DNA of 64,000 nucleotides. Origin: Okapia johnstoni. Lineage: Eukaryota; Chordata; Mammalia; Artiodactyla; Giraffidae. The stretch's first letter is position 1. Each line of letters opens with the position of its first letter. The notes under the pieces were generated by a model, which had not been told where the DNA came from, ran no database searches, and saw nothing but the letters and a program-made list of their open reading frames with translations. The stretch covers positions 32,636,001-32,700,000 of the forward strand of contig CM044309.1 in the NCBI GenBank assembly GCA_024291935.2, written 5' to 3'. The translations under genes and the position numbers were made by a program. Below are positions 45,186-58,219 of this stretch, piece by piece.

Positions 45186-45850
45186 GAAGAAAATACAAGA
45201 TAAAGGAATAGATAAATGGATATTCCAGACTCAAACCATTGATGAAATCAAAACCCTTTCTGTCTCAAAATTAATTTTAATCAGTATTAGTGGTTAATTT
45301 TGAGACAGGAAAGATTTTAATAACATCAATAATGTTCCCATTTTTTATTCTATTGATCCACAGTTCCATTAGCATTTATAGCCTATTTCTTAAGAGCATT
45401 CTTCTGCCTATGTACTTTATTATTGAACTAGATTTATGCCATTACCCTTTTGCAATGTTACCTCAGTTAGATACCTCACTTTCTTCTCAACCTCTAATGC
45501 AAGTAATTCCTTCAACATAGATCTTTGTTAATTAGGACACAGATATGCTAGAACTCTTGCAAAATATAAACATTTATAAATCTATTATCTAAATTGATGT
45601 TTACTGCTCTGGGGTGTCTGTTAGAAATCAGAACCTCTGTAGTGGGTGAGGGCATGGATCGGGGCCTAGGACCTGCATTTTCAAAGGAGTTGGCAATATA
45701 GATAGATATGTATAAGCGTGGTGTTAAGTGAAATAACTTCTATTAATTAGGATTATGAATTTTTCTTGCTTTCACAGAATTTTAGCATTGGAAGAGGGCT
45801 TGAAAATTCTCTAGCCCTTTTTAATGTTTTTAATCTAGAGAAGGCATCAA
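45186..45850. other. Intergenic, nothing recognised
   Basis: AT-rich, with no gene I can support. Confidence 0.5.
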
Positions 45851-46050
45851 AAGATATCTGACTCTTTGCAACTCTTTGGACCATAGCCCACCAGGCTTCT
45901 CTGTCCATGGAATTTTTCAGGCAAGAATACTGGAGTGAGTTGCTGTTTCCTTCTCCAGGGGATTTTCCTGACCCAGGGATTGAACCCACATCTCCTGTGT
46001 CTCCTGCATAGCATGTAGATTCTTTACCCGCTGAACCACTGGGGAAGCCA
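45851..46050 (-). mobile_element. Bov-tA SINE, antisense
   Basis: ATAGCCCACCAGGCTTCTCT to CTGAACCACTGGGGAAGCC. Confidence 0.9.
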
Positions 46051-46639
46051 GAAGTCAGGCTAAAGCAGCTGGATTCCCAACACTCTCTATAATATATCAT
46101 ATTCTGTCTGCCATTTTAATGTAATTTTGAGATCATTTTCATTATTGTTAAATCAATGTATTTTGGGGAAAATTAATATTTTTATTTTATTACTTTTCAC
46201 TCTTTTGGGGATAGGAATAACACTGTTCAGTAAAAAGCAGAGTCAATTAAATATATTGACCATAAGGAAGAAACTGAATTAAAATTCATGTATTTGTATT
46301 CCTTTTTTGGATGAACAAATATGTATAAGAATGCATAATCATCACTACAATTTTCATCATCATAATCATTATCACTAATTCTTGGTTAAATTACTAAATT
46401 GAATTAATTAATTAATCTCAATCTTTGAAAACCTTAACAGGTATCTAAGATCCATGAGAAATACAATTCTGGTCTAATTTCAAAAGAATATCAAACAAAC
46501 TAGTTGAGTCAAATGACACTGCAAAACAGCTTTAGCTTGGTACCATAAATGCAATTTCCTAGCCCAGGCAATTACTTAAAATTCATCAAAAATCTGACAC
46601 TATACGCTAGTTAGAAGGACTAACTGTAAGAAAGGCAGG

Positions 46640-47085
46640 TGTGGAGTCAGGCTACTATGGAGAACGATATGGAGGTCCCTTAAAAACTTAAAATAGATCT
46701 ATCATCGTTTGATCCAGCTCTCCCATTAACCCCACTGTTAGGCCTATATCTGGAGAAAACCGTAATTTGAAAAGATACATGTACCTGAATGTTCCCTGAA
46801 GCACTATTTACAATAAAAAAGAGATGAATATCCATTGAAAGATGAATGGATAAAGAAGATGTGGTGTATTTATACAATGGAATATTACTCAGCCAAAAAA
46901 AATAAAAGAATGAAATAATGCCATTTGCAGCAATATGGCTTGACCTAGAGATTATCTTACTAAGTGAACTGTCAGACAAAAACAATTATTTTATGATATC
47001 ACTTACATGTGGAATCTTAAAAAAAAAGATACAAATGAACTTATTTACAAGACAGAAAGAGACTCACAGACATAGCTATCTTTTT
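46640..47085 (+). mobile_element. L1 3' UTR part, sense
   Basis: CTACTATGGAGAACGATATG, ATGGAATATTACTCAGCC and ATTTACAAGACAGAAAGAGA. It ends abruptly without a poly(A) and meets an opposite-strand L1. Confidence 0.8.
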
Positions 47086-47091
47086 GATCAT

Positions 47092-49686
47092 AAGCATTTG
47101 GACAGGAGTGAGGTGTCACTTGAGGTTTTGATTTGCATTTCCCTGATAACTAGTGATGCTGAGTATATTTTTGTGTGCCTGTTAGTCATCTGTATGTCTT
47201 CTTTCGAGAAATGTCTATTCAGATCCTCTGTCCCCTTTTAATTGTTTAACTGTTTTACTTGTTTGCTTGTTTTTTTGATGATGACTTGTATGCATTCTTT
47301 GTATATTTTTTATATAAGCTCCTTATTGGATAGATTGTTTACAAATATCTTGTCCCACTGAGCAGATTGCCTTTTCATTTGGCTGATAGTTTCCTTCACT
47401 ATGCAAAAGCTTTTTAGTTTGGTATAATCCCACTTGTTTATTTTTGCTTTTGGTTCCCTTGCCTGTGTGTGTTAGTCATTCATTCGTGTCTGACTCTGTG
47501 ATCCCATGGACTCCTCTGTCCATGGAATTCTCCAGACAAGATAACTGAAGTGGGTTGCCATTCCCTTGCCTGTGGAGACATTCAAAAAATGTTGCTAATA
47601 CTGATGTCAAAGAGTATACTGCATATGTTTTCTTCTAGAAGATTTATGGCTTCCAATCTTTCATTTAAGTCTTTAATCCATTTTGAGTTTATTTTTGTTT
47701 GTAATGTGAGAAAGTAGTCCAGTTTGATTCTTTTGCATCATAACTGTCCAGTTTTCCCAAAACTATTTATTGAAGAGACTATTCCCTATTGTATGTTCTT
47801 ACATCCTCTGTTGTAGATTAATTGTCCATATAAGTGTGAGTTCATTTCTGGGCTCTCCTATTCTGTTCCATTGATCTGTGTATCTGTTTTTGTGTCAGTG
47901 TCACACTGTTTAGATTACTGTATCTTTATAGTATAGTCTGAAATCAGGGAATGTGATACCTCCAACTTTGCTCTTCTTTCTTAAGATCATTTTGGATATT
48001 TGAGTCTTTTGCAGCTCCCTATAAATTTTAGAATTCTTTGTTCTAGTCTCTGAAAAATGTCATTGGTATTTTGATTGGAATTGCATTAAGCCTGAAGATT
48101 GCCTTGCAGAATATGGTCATTTTAGTATATGAATTCTTCCCGTTCATGGTCACAGTGTATCTTCCTATCTGTTTGTGTTGTCTTCAATTAGTGTCATCAG
48201 TGTCTTATAGTTTTCTGAGTACAGGTCTTTTACCTCCTTAGCAAGACTTATTTCCAAGTATTTTATTCTTTTTGATGCAGTTGTAAATGAGATTTCTTTC
48301 TTAATTTCTCTTTCTGATATATTATTAGTGTATAAAATATAACCAGTTTATGTATATTAATTTTATCCTGCAACTTTACTGAATTCATTGATTATTTCTA
48401 GTAATTTTTCTATGGTGTCTTTATGTTAGTCTATGTATAGAGTTGTGTCATTAGCAAACAGTGACAATTTTATTTCTTCTTTTCCAATTGGGATGTTTTA
48501 GGGGTTTTTTTTCCCCCATCTAATTGCTGTGGCTAGGACTTCCAATACTCTGTTGAATCAAAGTGATGAAAGTGGGCATCCTTACCTTGTTCCTGATCTT
48601 AGAGGAAATGCTTACAACTTTTCTCCATTGAGTTTAATGTTGGCTGTGGGTATGTCATATAAGGTTTTTATTATGTTGAGGTATGTTCCCTCTATGCTCT
48701 CTATCTGGTCAGTTTTTGTCATAAATGGATGTTGAATTCTGCCAGAAGCTTTTCTGCATCTATTGAAATGATCATATTTTTTCCTTCAATTTATTAATGT
48801 GGTGTATCACATTGATAATTTTGAAGATGTTGAAAGATCCTTGCATCCTTGGAATAAATCCTCCTTAATTCTGTCAATGTATCATTGGATTTGGTTTGCT
48901 GATATTTTGCTGAGAATTTTTGTATCTGCATTCATCAGTGATATCAGCCTGTAATTTTCTATCTCTCTCTCTCTCTTTCTTTTCTTTTTTTTTGTGGCAT
49001 CTTTGTCTGGTACTGATATCAGGGTGATACTGGCCTCTTAGAATGAGTTCAGAAGCTTTCCTTTCACTGAACTTTTTGGAATAGTTTGAAAAGGATAGGT
49101 GTTAACTCTTCAAATGTTCGGTAGAATTCGTTTATGAAACTATCTGTCCCTGACTTTTGTGGGAGTTTTCCAACTATGGATTTAGTTTCATGACTGGTAA
49201 TTGGTCTGCAGGTATTTTCTATTTCTTCTTGGCTCAGTCTTGAAAAATTGTACATTTCTAGGAATGTGTCCATTTCTTCTAGGTTATCCATTTTATTGAG
49301 ATATGGTTGTTTATAGCAGCCTCTTATGATCCTTTGTATTTCTGTGGTGTCAGTTGTAACTTGTTCATTTCTGGTTTTATTTATTTGGCTCTATATCACT
49401 TATATTTTTCTGATTCTTTTTTTGGTGAATTTGAATGGTGTATCTTTTCAAAGAACTAGCTCTTAATTTCACTGATATGATAGTCTATATTTTAGTCTAT
49501 TTCCTTTATCTCTTCTCTGATCTTTATGATTTCTTTCCTTCTACTAACTTTGGGTTTTGTTTTCTTCTTTTTCCAGCTCCTTTAGGTGTATGGTTAAGTT
49601 CCTCATTTGAGATTTTTTCCTTGTTTCCCAAGGTAGGCTTGTGTCATTATAAACATACCTTTAAGAACTGTTTTTGCTGCTCTTGA
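47092..49686 (-). mobile_element. L1 ORF2 and 3' part, antisense, 2.6 kb
   Basis: TTTTGATTTGCATTTCCCTG at the left to CCAAGGTAGGCTTGTGTCAT at the right. A minus-strand frame 49064-49291 (MDNLEEMDTFLEMYNFSRL) is L1 ORF2. Stops and frameshifts are spread over it, so it is inactive. Confidence 0.9.
47468..47560 (-). mobile_element. Bov-tA-type SINE fragment in L1, 14-bp duplication
   Basis: Flanked by TTCCCTTGCCTGTG at 47454-47467 and 47561-47574. Only about 93 bp, the BovB-like tail, was inserted. Confidence 0.9.
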
Positions 49687-49731
49687 ATGAGGAATATAGA
49701 GTGTAAAGAGAATATATAGTAAATATAATAG

Positions 49732-49763
49732 AATTTATAGAATATAAATTTATTCTATAAATT
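49732..49763. repeat. 13-bp perfect inverted repeat, 6-nt spacer
   Basis: AATTTATAGAATA (49732-49744) and TATTCTATAAATT (49751-49763) can pair. It lies in an AT-rich stretch just past the L1 and is partly repeated again to the right. Confidence 0.8.
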
Positions 49764-49789
49764 TATAGAATATAAAGTAAAGTTTAGAG

Positions 49790-51079
49790 AACTGCCAGAG
49801 AGCTACCAGGGCTCTTTCTGAAACTTCTGGCGCTCAAATATTGATTCCTCCTTGACATCACTAATGTCCAATGGGTTTCTCTACACAATTGCTTATTCAG
49901 GAGATTAGTTTTCTCTTTCTGACTTCAAACCAAAATATCATGAAATTCAAAAGTTCACATTTAAAATAAAAGTATTCTTAATTTAAATAGAAACCTTAAA
50001 GCTGATAATAAGGTAATATATGAGCATTGTTTTATACCAACTCTAAGACTAGGGGCTAATTGTTTATTGAAATCCTGCATTAAGAGAACTTTTAACTAGT
50101 GACTTTGGAACATTTAGCAGATAGCCCTGGTTTAGATAGAGGTGTTGTTTTCAGAAGAAGTTGAATAATGCCTATTTCAATGTCAAAAACATAGTTTACT
50201 GTGTTCCCCGTCGATTTGCGGGGGGGATCTTGGGAAGAGATGACTTGCTGATTATAATCCTCTTTGCATGCTCCACGTTATCTTTCAAGCATATTTATTT
50301 CTCTTATAAGCCATAGATTGGTAATTTGAACTTAGCATCTTTTTATAGTTTAATTAAAACCTCCTTGTTTTGGGGAAATACTTTATATTCATTCTGAATT
50401 GAAGAGTTTAGAGAACTAGACACTGGAGAATTAACTGTGTTTAGCTAATGAAAGTCAAATTCTCATGAGTCCAAATCTACTAAAGACTGAGCTTGAAGTC
50501 TGTGCATCATAGACTTTTTAGAGAGTCTATTTCATGATGCTTGAACATGCATCATAAAGTGATTATAAAACTTGTATATATTTAATCTATTACAAAGAGA
50601 AATGACAGTTTGTATAGTGTTGGTTAGCATCATTATCATCAACAAGAACAGTCTTTATCCTCAAGATAAAGACTTAGAAAAGGTTGTCACCACAAGGCAA
50701 TGGCATCCTCTGGCTGAATCAGCATTGGGACTACAAGTCCTTTAAGAGTTCAGAGAAGAGAGGGGAATAAACTCAGGGTGGGAGCATTTGGGGACGCTTC
50801 CACAGAGGGGTGGGTTGTAAATGAGAGAAGGATCTGGACAAGGGAATCTGGGCAAAGGTGGTGATGTAACCACGTGGAAGCATGAATGAATCATCAGTAA
50901 TGATTGATGAGAAAAATGAAAAATAAATAATTGAATGACAAGTTTTACAAACATGAGAGACAGGAAGACATACTCAGATCTAGCCTCCTAGCTTTAGGGA
51001 GGTAAGATCTTATTATACCGTTTTGCTCATTAAACAGCTGATGCTAAAATATCTCTAGAGGTTAAATGAGGTAACTAAA
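49790..51079. other. Intergenic, nothing recognised
   Basis: There is no gene. A short G-run lies near 50219-50226. Confidence 0.5.
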
Positions 51080-51250
51080 TCTTTAGTCCAGTGATTTTTT
51101 CAAACTTTAAAAAGAGATTTTTAAACACAAAGTTTTCTGGATTCAAATCTTAGTGAGTCTGACTTAGTAGGTGGGGGTGGAACCTAGGATCTCCATCTTT
51201 CACAAGGTCCTCAGATGGTCCCCAAATGCAGGATTTGGGAGATTGTGCTT
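51080..51250. mobile_element. MER5-type hAT remnant (tentative)
   Basis: CCAGTGATTTTTTCAAAC, TAGGTGGGGGTGGAACCTAG and TGCAGGATTTGGGAGATTG follow MER5 order. Confidence 0.35.
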
Positions 51251-54200
51251 TGATATAAGAGGCAATCAGGGAATATCCTGTGTTATACTCTTATCTGAAA
51301 ACTAATGTGTATAAACTTTCATCAACTCTGGGTAGATGGACAAATATTTGGTTTGTTCCATCACTACTATTCTTTCCCATTTTCCTAGTTTTCAAACATT
51401 CCTTCACAGGAAAAAAGTGGAGGCCTGACACCACTGCCCCCAAAATTGAAACTATCTGCTTATATCTGGATCCAGGTTCCTCAATGCAAGACTCATAATA
51501 AGAATCCCACAGAAGATCTAGGACTGATGGAGAGACCAGAATACTAAGTCAAAACCCCTGAGCTTGAGTTCTGGTTTGCCACTTAACTGCCTATTGGTGC
51601 TTGGTTAAGCTTGGTCATTTTAACCCACATTTTAAATGATTATTTATATAATAAGACAGTAAGATTTTGACTGATTATGTTACACAATTCTCTAAAACTA
51701 TGAAGACCAACACAAATTTTTAAAAATTATAATGAGGATTCAATTCAACATAATTTATTTAATTACAATTAAATATCCACAATAAGTAAACCCATGTAGC
51801 AGTTATAGTATAGTAGGAGTCTCAGCCTTGCTCTCAAGAAGGTGAAAATCCCATCCATTCCTATCATCATTTGGTCCCTGACACTGATTAGAGAGTGGGG
51901 CCACCAAAAAGCAGTGATCTGACTGTCATCTCCACCAAGTCTAAGGCAAGAAACAATTAACAGGAGGGTTGAAAGGAATTGTAAATATTTTATTCCTTTT
52001 GCTATCTCTTTTTTCTCTTCCTCTGTAGTCTGAGAAGACCTGGGGACTTGTGTATCTATTTCTTGGGGTTGAGAAATACTACCTTTTGGGAAAATTTTTA
52101 AAAGGCGATATTGGGGACTAAGGAAGGACAAATGGAATTGCTGTATATTTCATTTGGGATTAGGCTCTTCTGGAAAATTAAAGAGTCTTTTTGAAGTTTC
52201 TGCATTTCATAGTTTATCTCATTAAGACTGAAGTTATGGCGATGGTGGTGGATGGGAAGAATGCATTTTGGCTCCATTTAATATACTTGTTTGGCTCCTA
52301 AGTGGAGTGATAGGCAGTAACATTCAAAGCTGGGTTCAAAGCAGAAAAAAAAAATCCTATCTCAAACAAGCATACAAACCATGTGCAATGGTATTCCACA
52401 GAAGGGAGACTGTGGTCAGCCGTGTGGGAGCAGGAGATAAGACAGAGTTTTTGAAAGAAGCAAATGAGAGCAAATGATGATACAACAGTAAAAGGAGTGG
52501 AGTATGAAAAGCTATAGGACGACAGATCAAAAAAACCTCTCTATGCAACCCTAGTCAAATCCCTGGAAACCCTGGTGCCCCCCTTTAGTCCCATCCTAGT
52601 GCACCCCCACTTTATTTTTCTTTTGGACAACTGCACTAGGCTTCTAATTGGTCTCTAGTCACAATTGCCAGTCACGCTTTAAACTAAGCCACTCTGAAGC
52701 TAGAATTACCTCATTAAAACTTGAATCTGATTTCCCAACCAACTCCCCTACTGGAAGACTCAACGATGCTCATGTTGCCGACAAACACCTGGGCCTGACC
52801 TCCAGGTCCACCCCCTCAGATGGCCCAGCCCCAAACACAGACATTGTATGCTCTCATCCTTACCCTCCCACACACTTTTGGGCACTAAAATATGTACTTT
52901 TTTTTTTAATTGCCACATTTCACTTCTCCTTGTCTATCTAGCAAACTTGTAATATCCCACAGTATTCAGCTCCAGTGACACTTTTTCAGGGAAATCTTTT
53001 TTGTCCTTCCCTATTAATTATGAATTAAGTACTTCTAGATTGCAGGGGGGCTTTTTTCTTTCCAAGACTTTTCTGAAATTTCCAGGTCAAATGGATGAGC
53101 TACCCTGCCCTATTACTGGCAGGGCTATGCTTCAAAAAAAAAAAAATCATCTTCTTGGTCTTCCTGGCGGTAGAAAGCAGAGTTAATGTCATTCTCTGGG
53201 TTGTCATTCTCTGGGTTATTCTCTTTTCATGAACATTTACACAGTAAAAATTACAAGAAGGTTCACATTTTACCTGAGGCAAAATCTCACCCTTTTTTGT
53301 GCTTTCAAGTTCTTAAAAGATCTCTTGCTGGATGGAAGTCTGCCTAAACAGACTTTAATTCAACCTGAGTAAATCAAAACAGACATTTTGAGTAGTTACC
53401 ATCACTTCCCTGAAAAATTTTCCAAAAGCATCTTTTCATCATTTTTAAACTGGTAAAAAAAATTGCCTCCATGTATTCACAGAGTGTCTTATGGAGCAAA
53501 GAGCTTTAATAGTCAATCCCATGAGAGTTTCATTAAACCAGGAAAAAGTAAGTATTGGAACCAGATCAGATCCAGTCTCAGTGATAACTCATGGCATAAA
53601 GTTTTGATTCTGTAGGACTTTCTCCTTTAACTCTTTAATCTCATTTTAAGTCACATAAACTCTTTACTGCAGTCCTAGGTGTGGACACCGATACCGTGAA
53701 TAAGACCCACGTAGGTACTTTTTTCATTTGATGTCATTTTATTTACAATTATTAGTTATTTAATCCACCCATAGAAAAGTTCCTATCCTACCCACCTTCT
53801 CCCACCCCAAACAGGTTCATTATTGGATTAGATCATGTTTAGGGCCTAAACCTCACATAGCCTGGCAGATGAGCAAGTAGAAAAGTGATGACCCTGGTTT
53901 TCTGAACTGGAAGCACAAGCATTACTTAGCTGAAGGGAGTTCCCTTGTATTTCTGAAACAAATGAGGGAGGAGCTGGAGAAGGACTCTGATACAAATGAT
54001 TAGATCAAAGGCAGTCTGTCCCACATCAGGTGGTTTTCTGCCTGCTGTGCACCTTGTCAGGCATAAATTAAGAAATGCTGTGATCATCGGGAGCTATCCC
54101 TTCTCAAGAGCATCTCTTAAGCAGTAAGTTTAAAAAGGACCTTCGTCTTTCATCTTAGCCTCTTGGTCTTTTAAAAATCTTTTTGTGGTAATTCAATAAA

Positions 54201-54300
54201 ATGGCAACTCAGTCATCCCTTTGTAATTACACAAGAAAAGGTTTGTGACTAATTATTTCGTTTATTCAAACAGCAGAAGGGTAATTCACCAGGAAGGCAC
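51251..54300. other. Intergenic, no gene recognised
   Basis: A 120-codon minus-strand frame (51769-52131) matches nothing I know. About 52600-53010 has a distant L2-like look. No splice or promoter structure is seen. Confidence 0.45.
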
Positions 54301-54304
54301 CATT

Positions 54305-54450
54305 AGGCAATGGTTCTCAAACTCGATGAGCATCCACCCCCAGCAGGGATCTTGCTTGCTATGGTATGAGGACCCCACACTCAACTCTAGGCCTTCAGAT
54401 CTCTGGAGGGATGAGGTTACAAAGGCTACTTTTAAAAAGTTCCCCAAGCA
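54305..54450. mobile_element. MER5-type hAT remnant (tentative)
   Basis: It starts GCAATGGTTCTCAAACTCG, a MER5-like terminus. The other end is overwritten by a BovB. Confidence 0.4.
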
Positions 54451-54832
54451 GGTTGTTGCTGTTGTTGTTGTTTAGTTGTTCAATCATGTCTGACTCTTTG
54501 TGACCCCATGAACTATAGCATGCCAGGCTTCCCTGTCCTCCACTATCTCCTAGAATTTGCTCAAACTCATGTCCATTGAGTCAATGATGCCATCCAACTG
54601 TCTCATTCTCTGTCATCCCCTTCTCCTGCCTTCAGTCTTTCCCAGCCTCAGGGTCTTTTCTAATGAATCAACTCTTCGCATCAGGTGGCCAAAGTATTGG
54701 AGCTTCACCATCAGTCCTTCCAATGAATATTCAGGATTGACTTCCTTTAGGAATGACTGGTTTGATCTCCTTGCAGTACAAGGGACTCTCAAGAGTCTTT
54801 TCTAATACCACAGCTCAAAGGATCACTTAGCT
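54451..54832 (-). mobile_element. BovB 3' end, antisense
   Basis: GTTGTTTAGTTGTTCAATC, TTGAGTCAATGATGCCATCC and TTGATCTCCTTGCAGTACAA, ending in an ACCACAGCTCAAAGG block. Confidence 0.9.
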
Positions 54833-55017
54833 AGTGGTCTCTTGCAGGACTTCTCAAAGTCATTCTCCTCTGGGTAGACTGTAAAAAATATAGATTTGAT
54901 GTCCAACTCCAAGGAATTCTGATTGCTCCAAGAGGTCTAGAAATAGGTATTTCAATAAGCCCCCAAAGTGCTCCTGAAGCACATGGCCAGGCTTTAAGAA
55001 ATGCTACTCCACTCAAG

Positions 55018-55231
55018 ATGGACTTCCCCAGTGGCTCAGTAGTAAAGAAACTGCTTGCCAATGCAGGAGAGGCAGGTTTCATCCCTGAGTTAGGAAGATC
55101 CCCTGGAGAAGGAATAGCAACCCACTCCAGTATTCTTGTCTGGAAAATCCCATGGACAGAGGAGCCTTGTGGGCTACAGTCCATGGGGTCTCAAAAGAAC
55201 TGGACATGACTTAGCGACTAAACAGCAACTT
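55018..55231 (+). mobile_element. Bov-tA SINE, sense, 8-bp duplication
   Basis: Flanked by CACTCAAG at 55010-55017 and 55232-55239. Confidence 0.9.
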
Positions 55232-55239
55232 CACTCAAG

Positions 55240-58215
55240 GTTTAGCAAAAAGGAAGCAGGAGGGCAAAGATTTGAGAGGCTTAGCTGTTGTCTGTCTGAG
55301 GTCAGTTCCAAAAACCTAAATGCTGTATCAACCTGTACCTGGATAACCTCAGTGCTAGAGAGAGAGCGAGGGTGGAGAGGGTGCCTGTCAGGGACAGAGA
55401 AGAATTCAGGGTTTATTTTGCTCAGGATGAAGATGGGAGAATTCCAGTTAGAAAACATGGGCTAAATAGATGCTCATTCCTTCCTGCTGATAGAGTTTAA
55501 CAGCTCTTCTCTAGCTTTCTTGCCTTCAGGGTCCCCCTGGCTTGTCCGTCTCCCTTTTCCCAATTGGATTCCAGCCCCAGTTCTCTCGTGATGCTAGAAT
55601 GGATTTTATAAGAGGTAAATGGTGTTTCTCAGTGGCTTAAAAGTCTTCAAATCTCTGTAGCTTAAAAGTCTTCTCAGTAGTTTTCCTATACCAAATCCAC
55701 ACTCTTCTGCAAAGAATCCAATGCTATTTGTCACGTAGCCTCTTGGTACATTTCCACCCTCACCTGCCATCTCACTTCTTGTAGGGTGAAGAAATGTCTT
55801 TGCCTGCAACATCCTTTTTGTGGATTCTTCAACTTTCAACCTTACGTTAAAACATGAGTCAACCTGTCGAAGCTTCTGTGACTGTTCCAAATAGAACTAG
55901 TATTCCCTCAGAATCTTGTACACACTTGTACCAGAGGACCTATAACCTATATTGCATTTATTTATTTTAAAGTCCAGTCTTCCCAATAGACTTAATGATG
56001 TTTTAATGTTATTATCGTTAATATCAATAAAAGTAAAAGTAATAATAGTAGCTGGGCAGTAGATAGGCATTAAAATAAAATACACACGTGAAGAAATAAA
56101 CACCAAAAAAATGACCTTAAAAGCCCAGTCAGGGGAGGAAGGGTGGGAACTGTGCGTGGTTATTATAACCCGTTTAAGCCCCAGTAACTCATTATAACCC
56201 TTCCAGTGCTTGATGCCACTTCATCTTTTCCTGGAGTCTCACCCTAGCTGTCCCCAAGAAGCAGGAGCTATATCTCGTCCTCATTTGGAGACAGCGTTGT
56301 CACACCCTCCAATCTGCCAGCCCAGTCTGCTGAGCCTCAGTGCCTAGATTCTGGTAATTGGGCTTCCTTCTCATTCCCAGCGCCTATTTTGCAGACCACC
56401 GTAATGAACTTGCTGCCTTACCGCAGCGGCTGGGCCTGGTTGTTGTTAATTGGCTTTCCGGTGGGGGCCCAAGTAGTACCCTTCCATTGCGATCCTGCTA
56501 CATGCCTGGGAGCCCCACTTGACAGTGCCTGCTTGCCTAGGTCTCTGAAAGTTCTAATGCAGTAAAAATACCCACAGCTGGCATATCAGCTTTTTTTTGG
56601 AGATACCAACTGGCTAAATCGATGATTAGTCTGTTTTCAATCCCATAGTCCATCTAGTTTTCACAGGGGCTAGACAGGTAGGTAACTGAATAGAGATATG
56701 GGAACCCCAATCCCTGCATTGTTGCTGACACTAGAATCCACAGTCCTTCTAGGAATGCGGTGTTTTTATGTTTTACTGTCTTGGTTGCTATGGGAGCAGG
56801 GACAGAGATCCCAAGAGACAATATCGTGAAGAAAATCTGAAGAGATCTTTCAATGTGTTCAGCACATGTAGTGAGTATTATAACTGCTAGCATGATGTAT
56901 ATTGGACAGTAATTTAGGGAAAATAAAATAGCACTAGGAAAATGAAATTTCAGTAGAGAGCATGCAGAGAAAATGAAAAGAACTCTATTTTCATGCTGGT
57001 TAAGTTGGTATCTGTGTGAATTAGGACAAGCCAAACAACATATTGAGGATCTATTTTCTCATCTGTAAAACAAAGAGAATTCACAGAGTTCAGTGATGGC
57101 AATATAATTCTATGATTTTTCTAATTATTTTGTGGTGTTATTGTAAAATTGCAGTAATTAAAAGAAACTAGGAGAAAAGAATAGTAAAAAATTTTAAGTA
57201 TAATATACTTTAAAGTCCATAAAGGATAAAAGCACATTTTTGTAAAAATTAAATTAAAACACCAAAAAGTATTCTATATATGACATGTAAAATTATCATG
57301 TGCTTTCTTTTATGAATTTAGATTTTTTCATTTACGGTTCCAGATCACATTATTAGACAAGTACCCACCAATTAGAAGAAATAATGTATTTTTAAGAAGA
57401 TCTGTTCACTAAGGTTTTGTGTTCCAGATATTTTCTCATCTATGAAATTAGTGAGGTTGCACTTTGGACTGCTCTTCTGTGATTTTTTAAAAATAGAATG
57501 TTATTTTTGAATAAAGACAAAACATGATCAGAACTTTAAAAAAACCATGAATATTGGGAACTGAGAATGTGTCATTGACTTGATTTAAAATAGTCCATGG
57601 TCTGTAGTCCTGAGGAACTCAGAAGTATGTCAAAGGACAAGCGGGAAAAAGTCATCTAGAAAAAATTGAGGACAATGTCCCTGGGTGTGATTTGGAAGGA
57701 AGCGAGCATTACATTTACAGAATTTGGCAAGATAACTATGGGAAAGAGCAAGAGCTAGAAGAGCAGCTTCCAAGTTTTAGGGCAGTTGGGATTCAAAACC
57801 CTGAAGAAATCTGGATGAAGGGAAATTCCACTTTGGCATCCTTGGGAATGCTTAAGTGGATAGTCTTGCCTGTCCATATCATTGAAAGGATGCTAGTCCC
57901 TTCCTTTGTCTTAAGCACGAAAGAGAAGAAAACACATCTTATAATAAAACTCAGACACATTATGGCAAAATTTAAAAAAAATTAAAGGAGTATTTCATAC
58001 TAGATGCTTTCCCTAAGCCAGAACTCCTTTCTTTGATGACTTAAGAAATAAATAATTAGGAACATTCTAAGGGACATAAATATACTTCAAGGAATATCTA
58101 GGAGCAACAACACACATATTAAAAATATAAGCTTCAGTGATTTTTTGAAAAAGCACAGGCTTCAACACATAAATAAATTTACAACTTCCCAAAGCTTAAA
58201 ACCAAAACATGAAAC
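55240..58215. other. Intergenic, no gene recognised
   Basis: A relatively GC-rich, repeat-poor stretch lies at 56150-56580. A 97-codon frame (57692-57985) starts MEGSEHYIYRIWQDNYGKE and matches nothing I know. No splice sites or 5' context support it. Confidence 0.45.
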
Positions 58216-58219
58216 GATT

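Noticed and set aside
47092..49686. L1 considered as an active element
   Set aside because: ORF2 is broken by many stops and a SINE insertion, and the 5' part is missing.
51769..52131. 120-codon minus-strand frame
   Set aside because: No family resemblance, no start or splice context, and no neighbour that would explain it.
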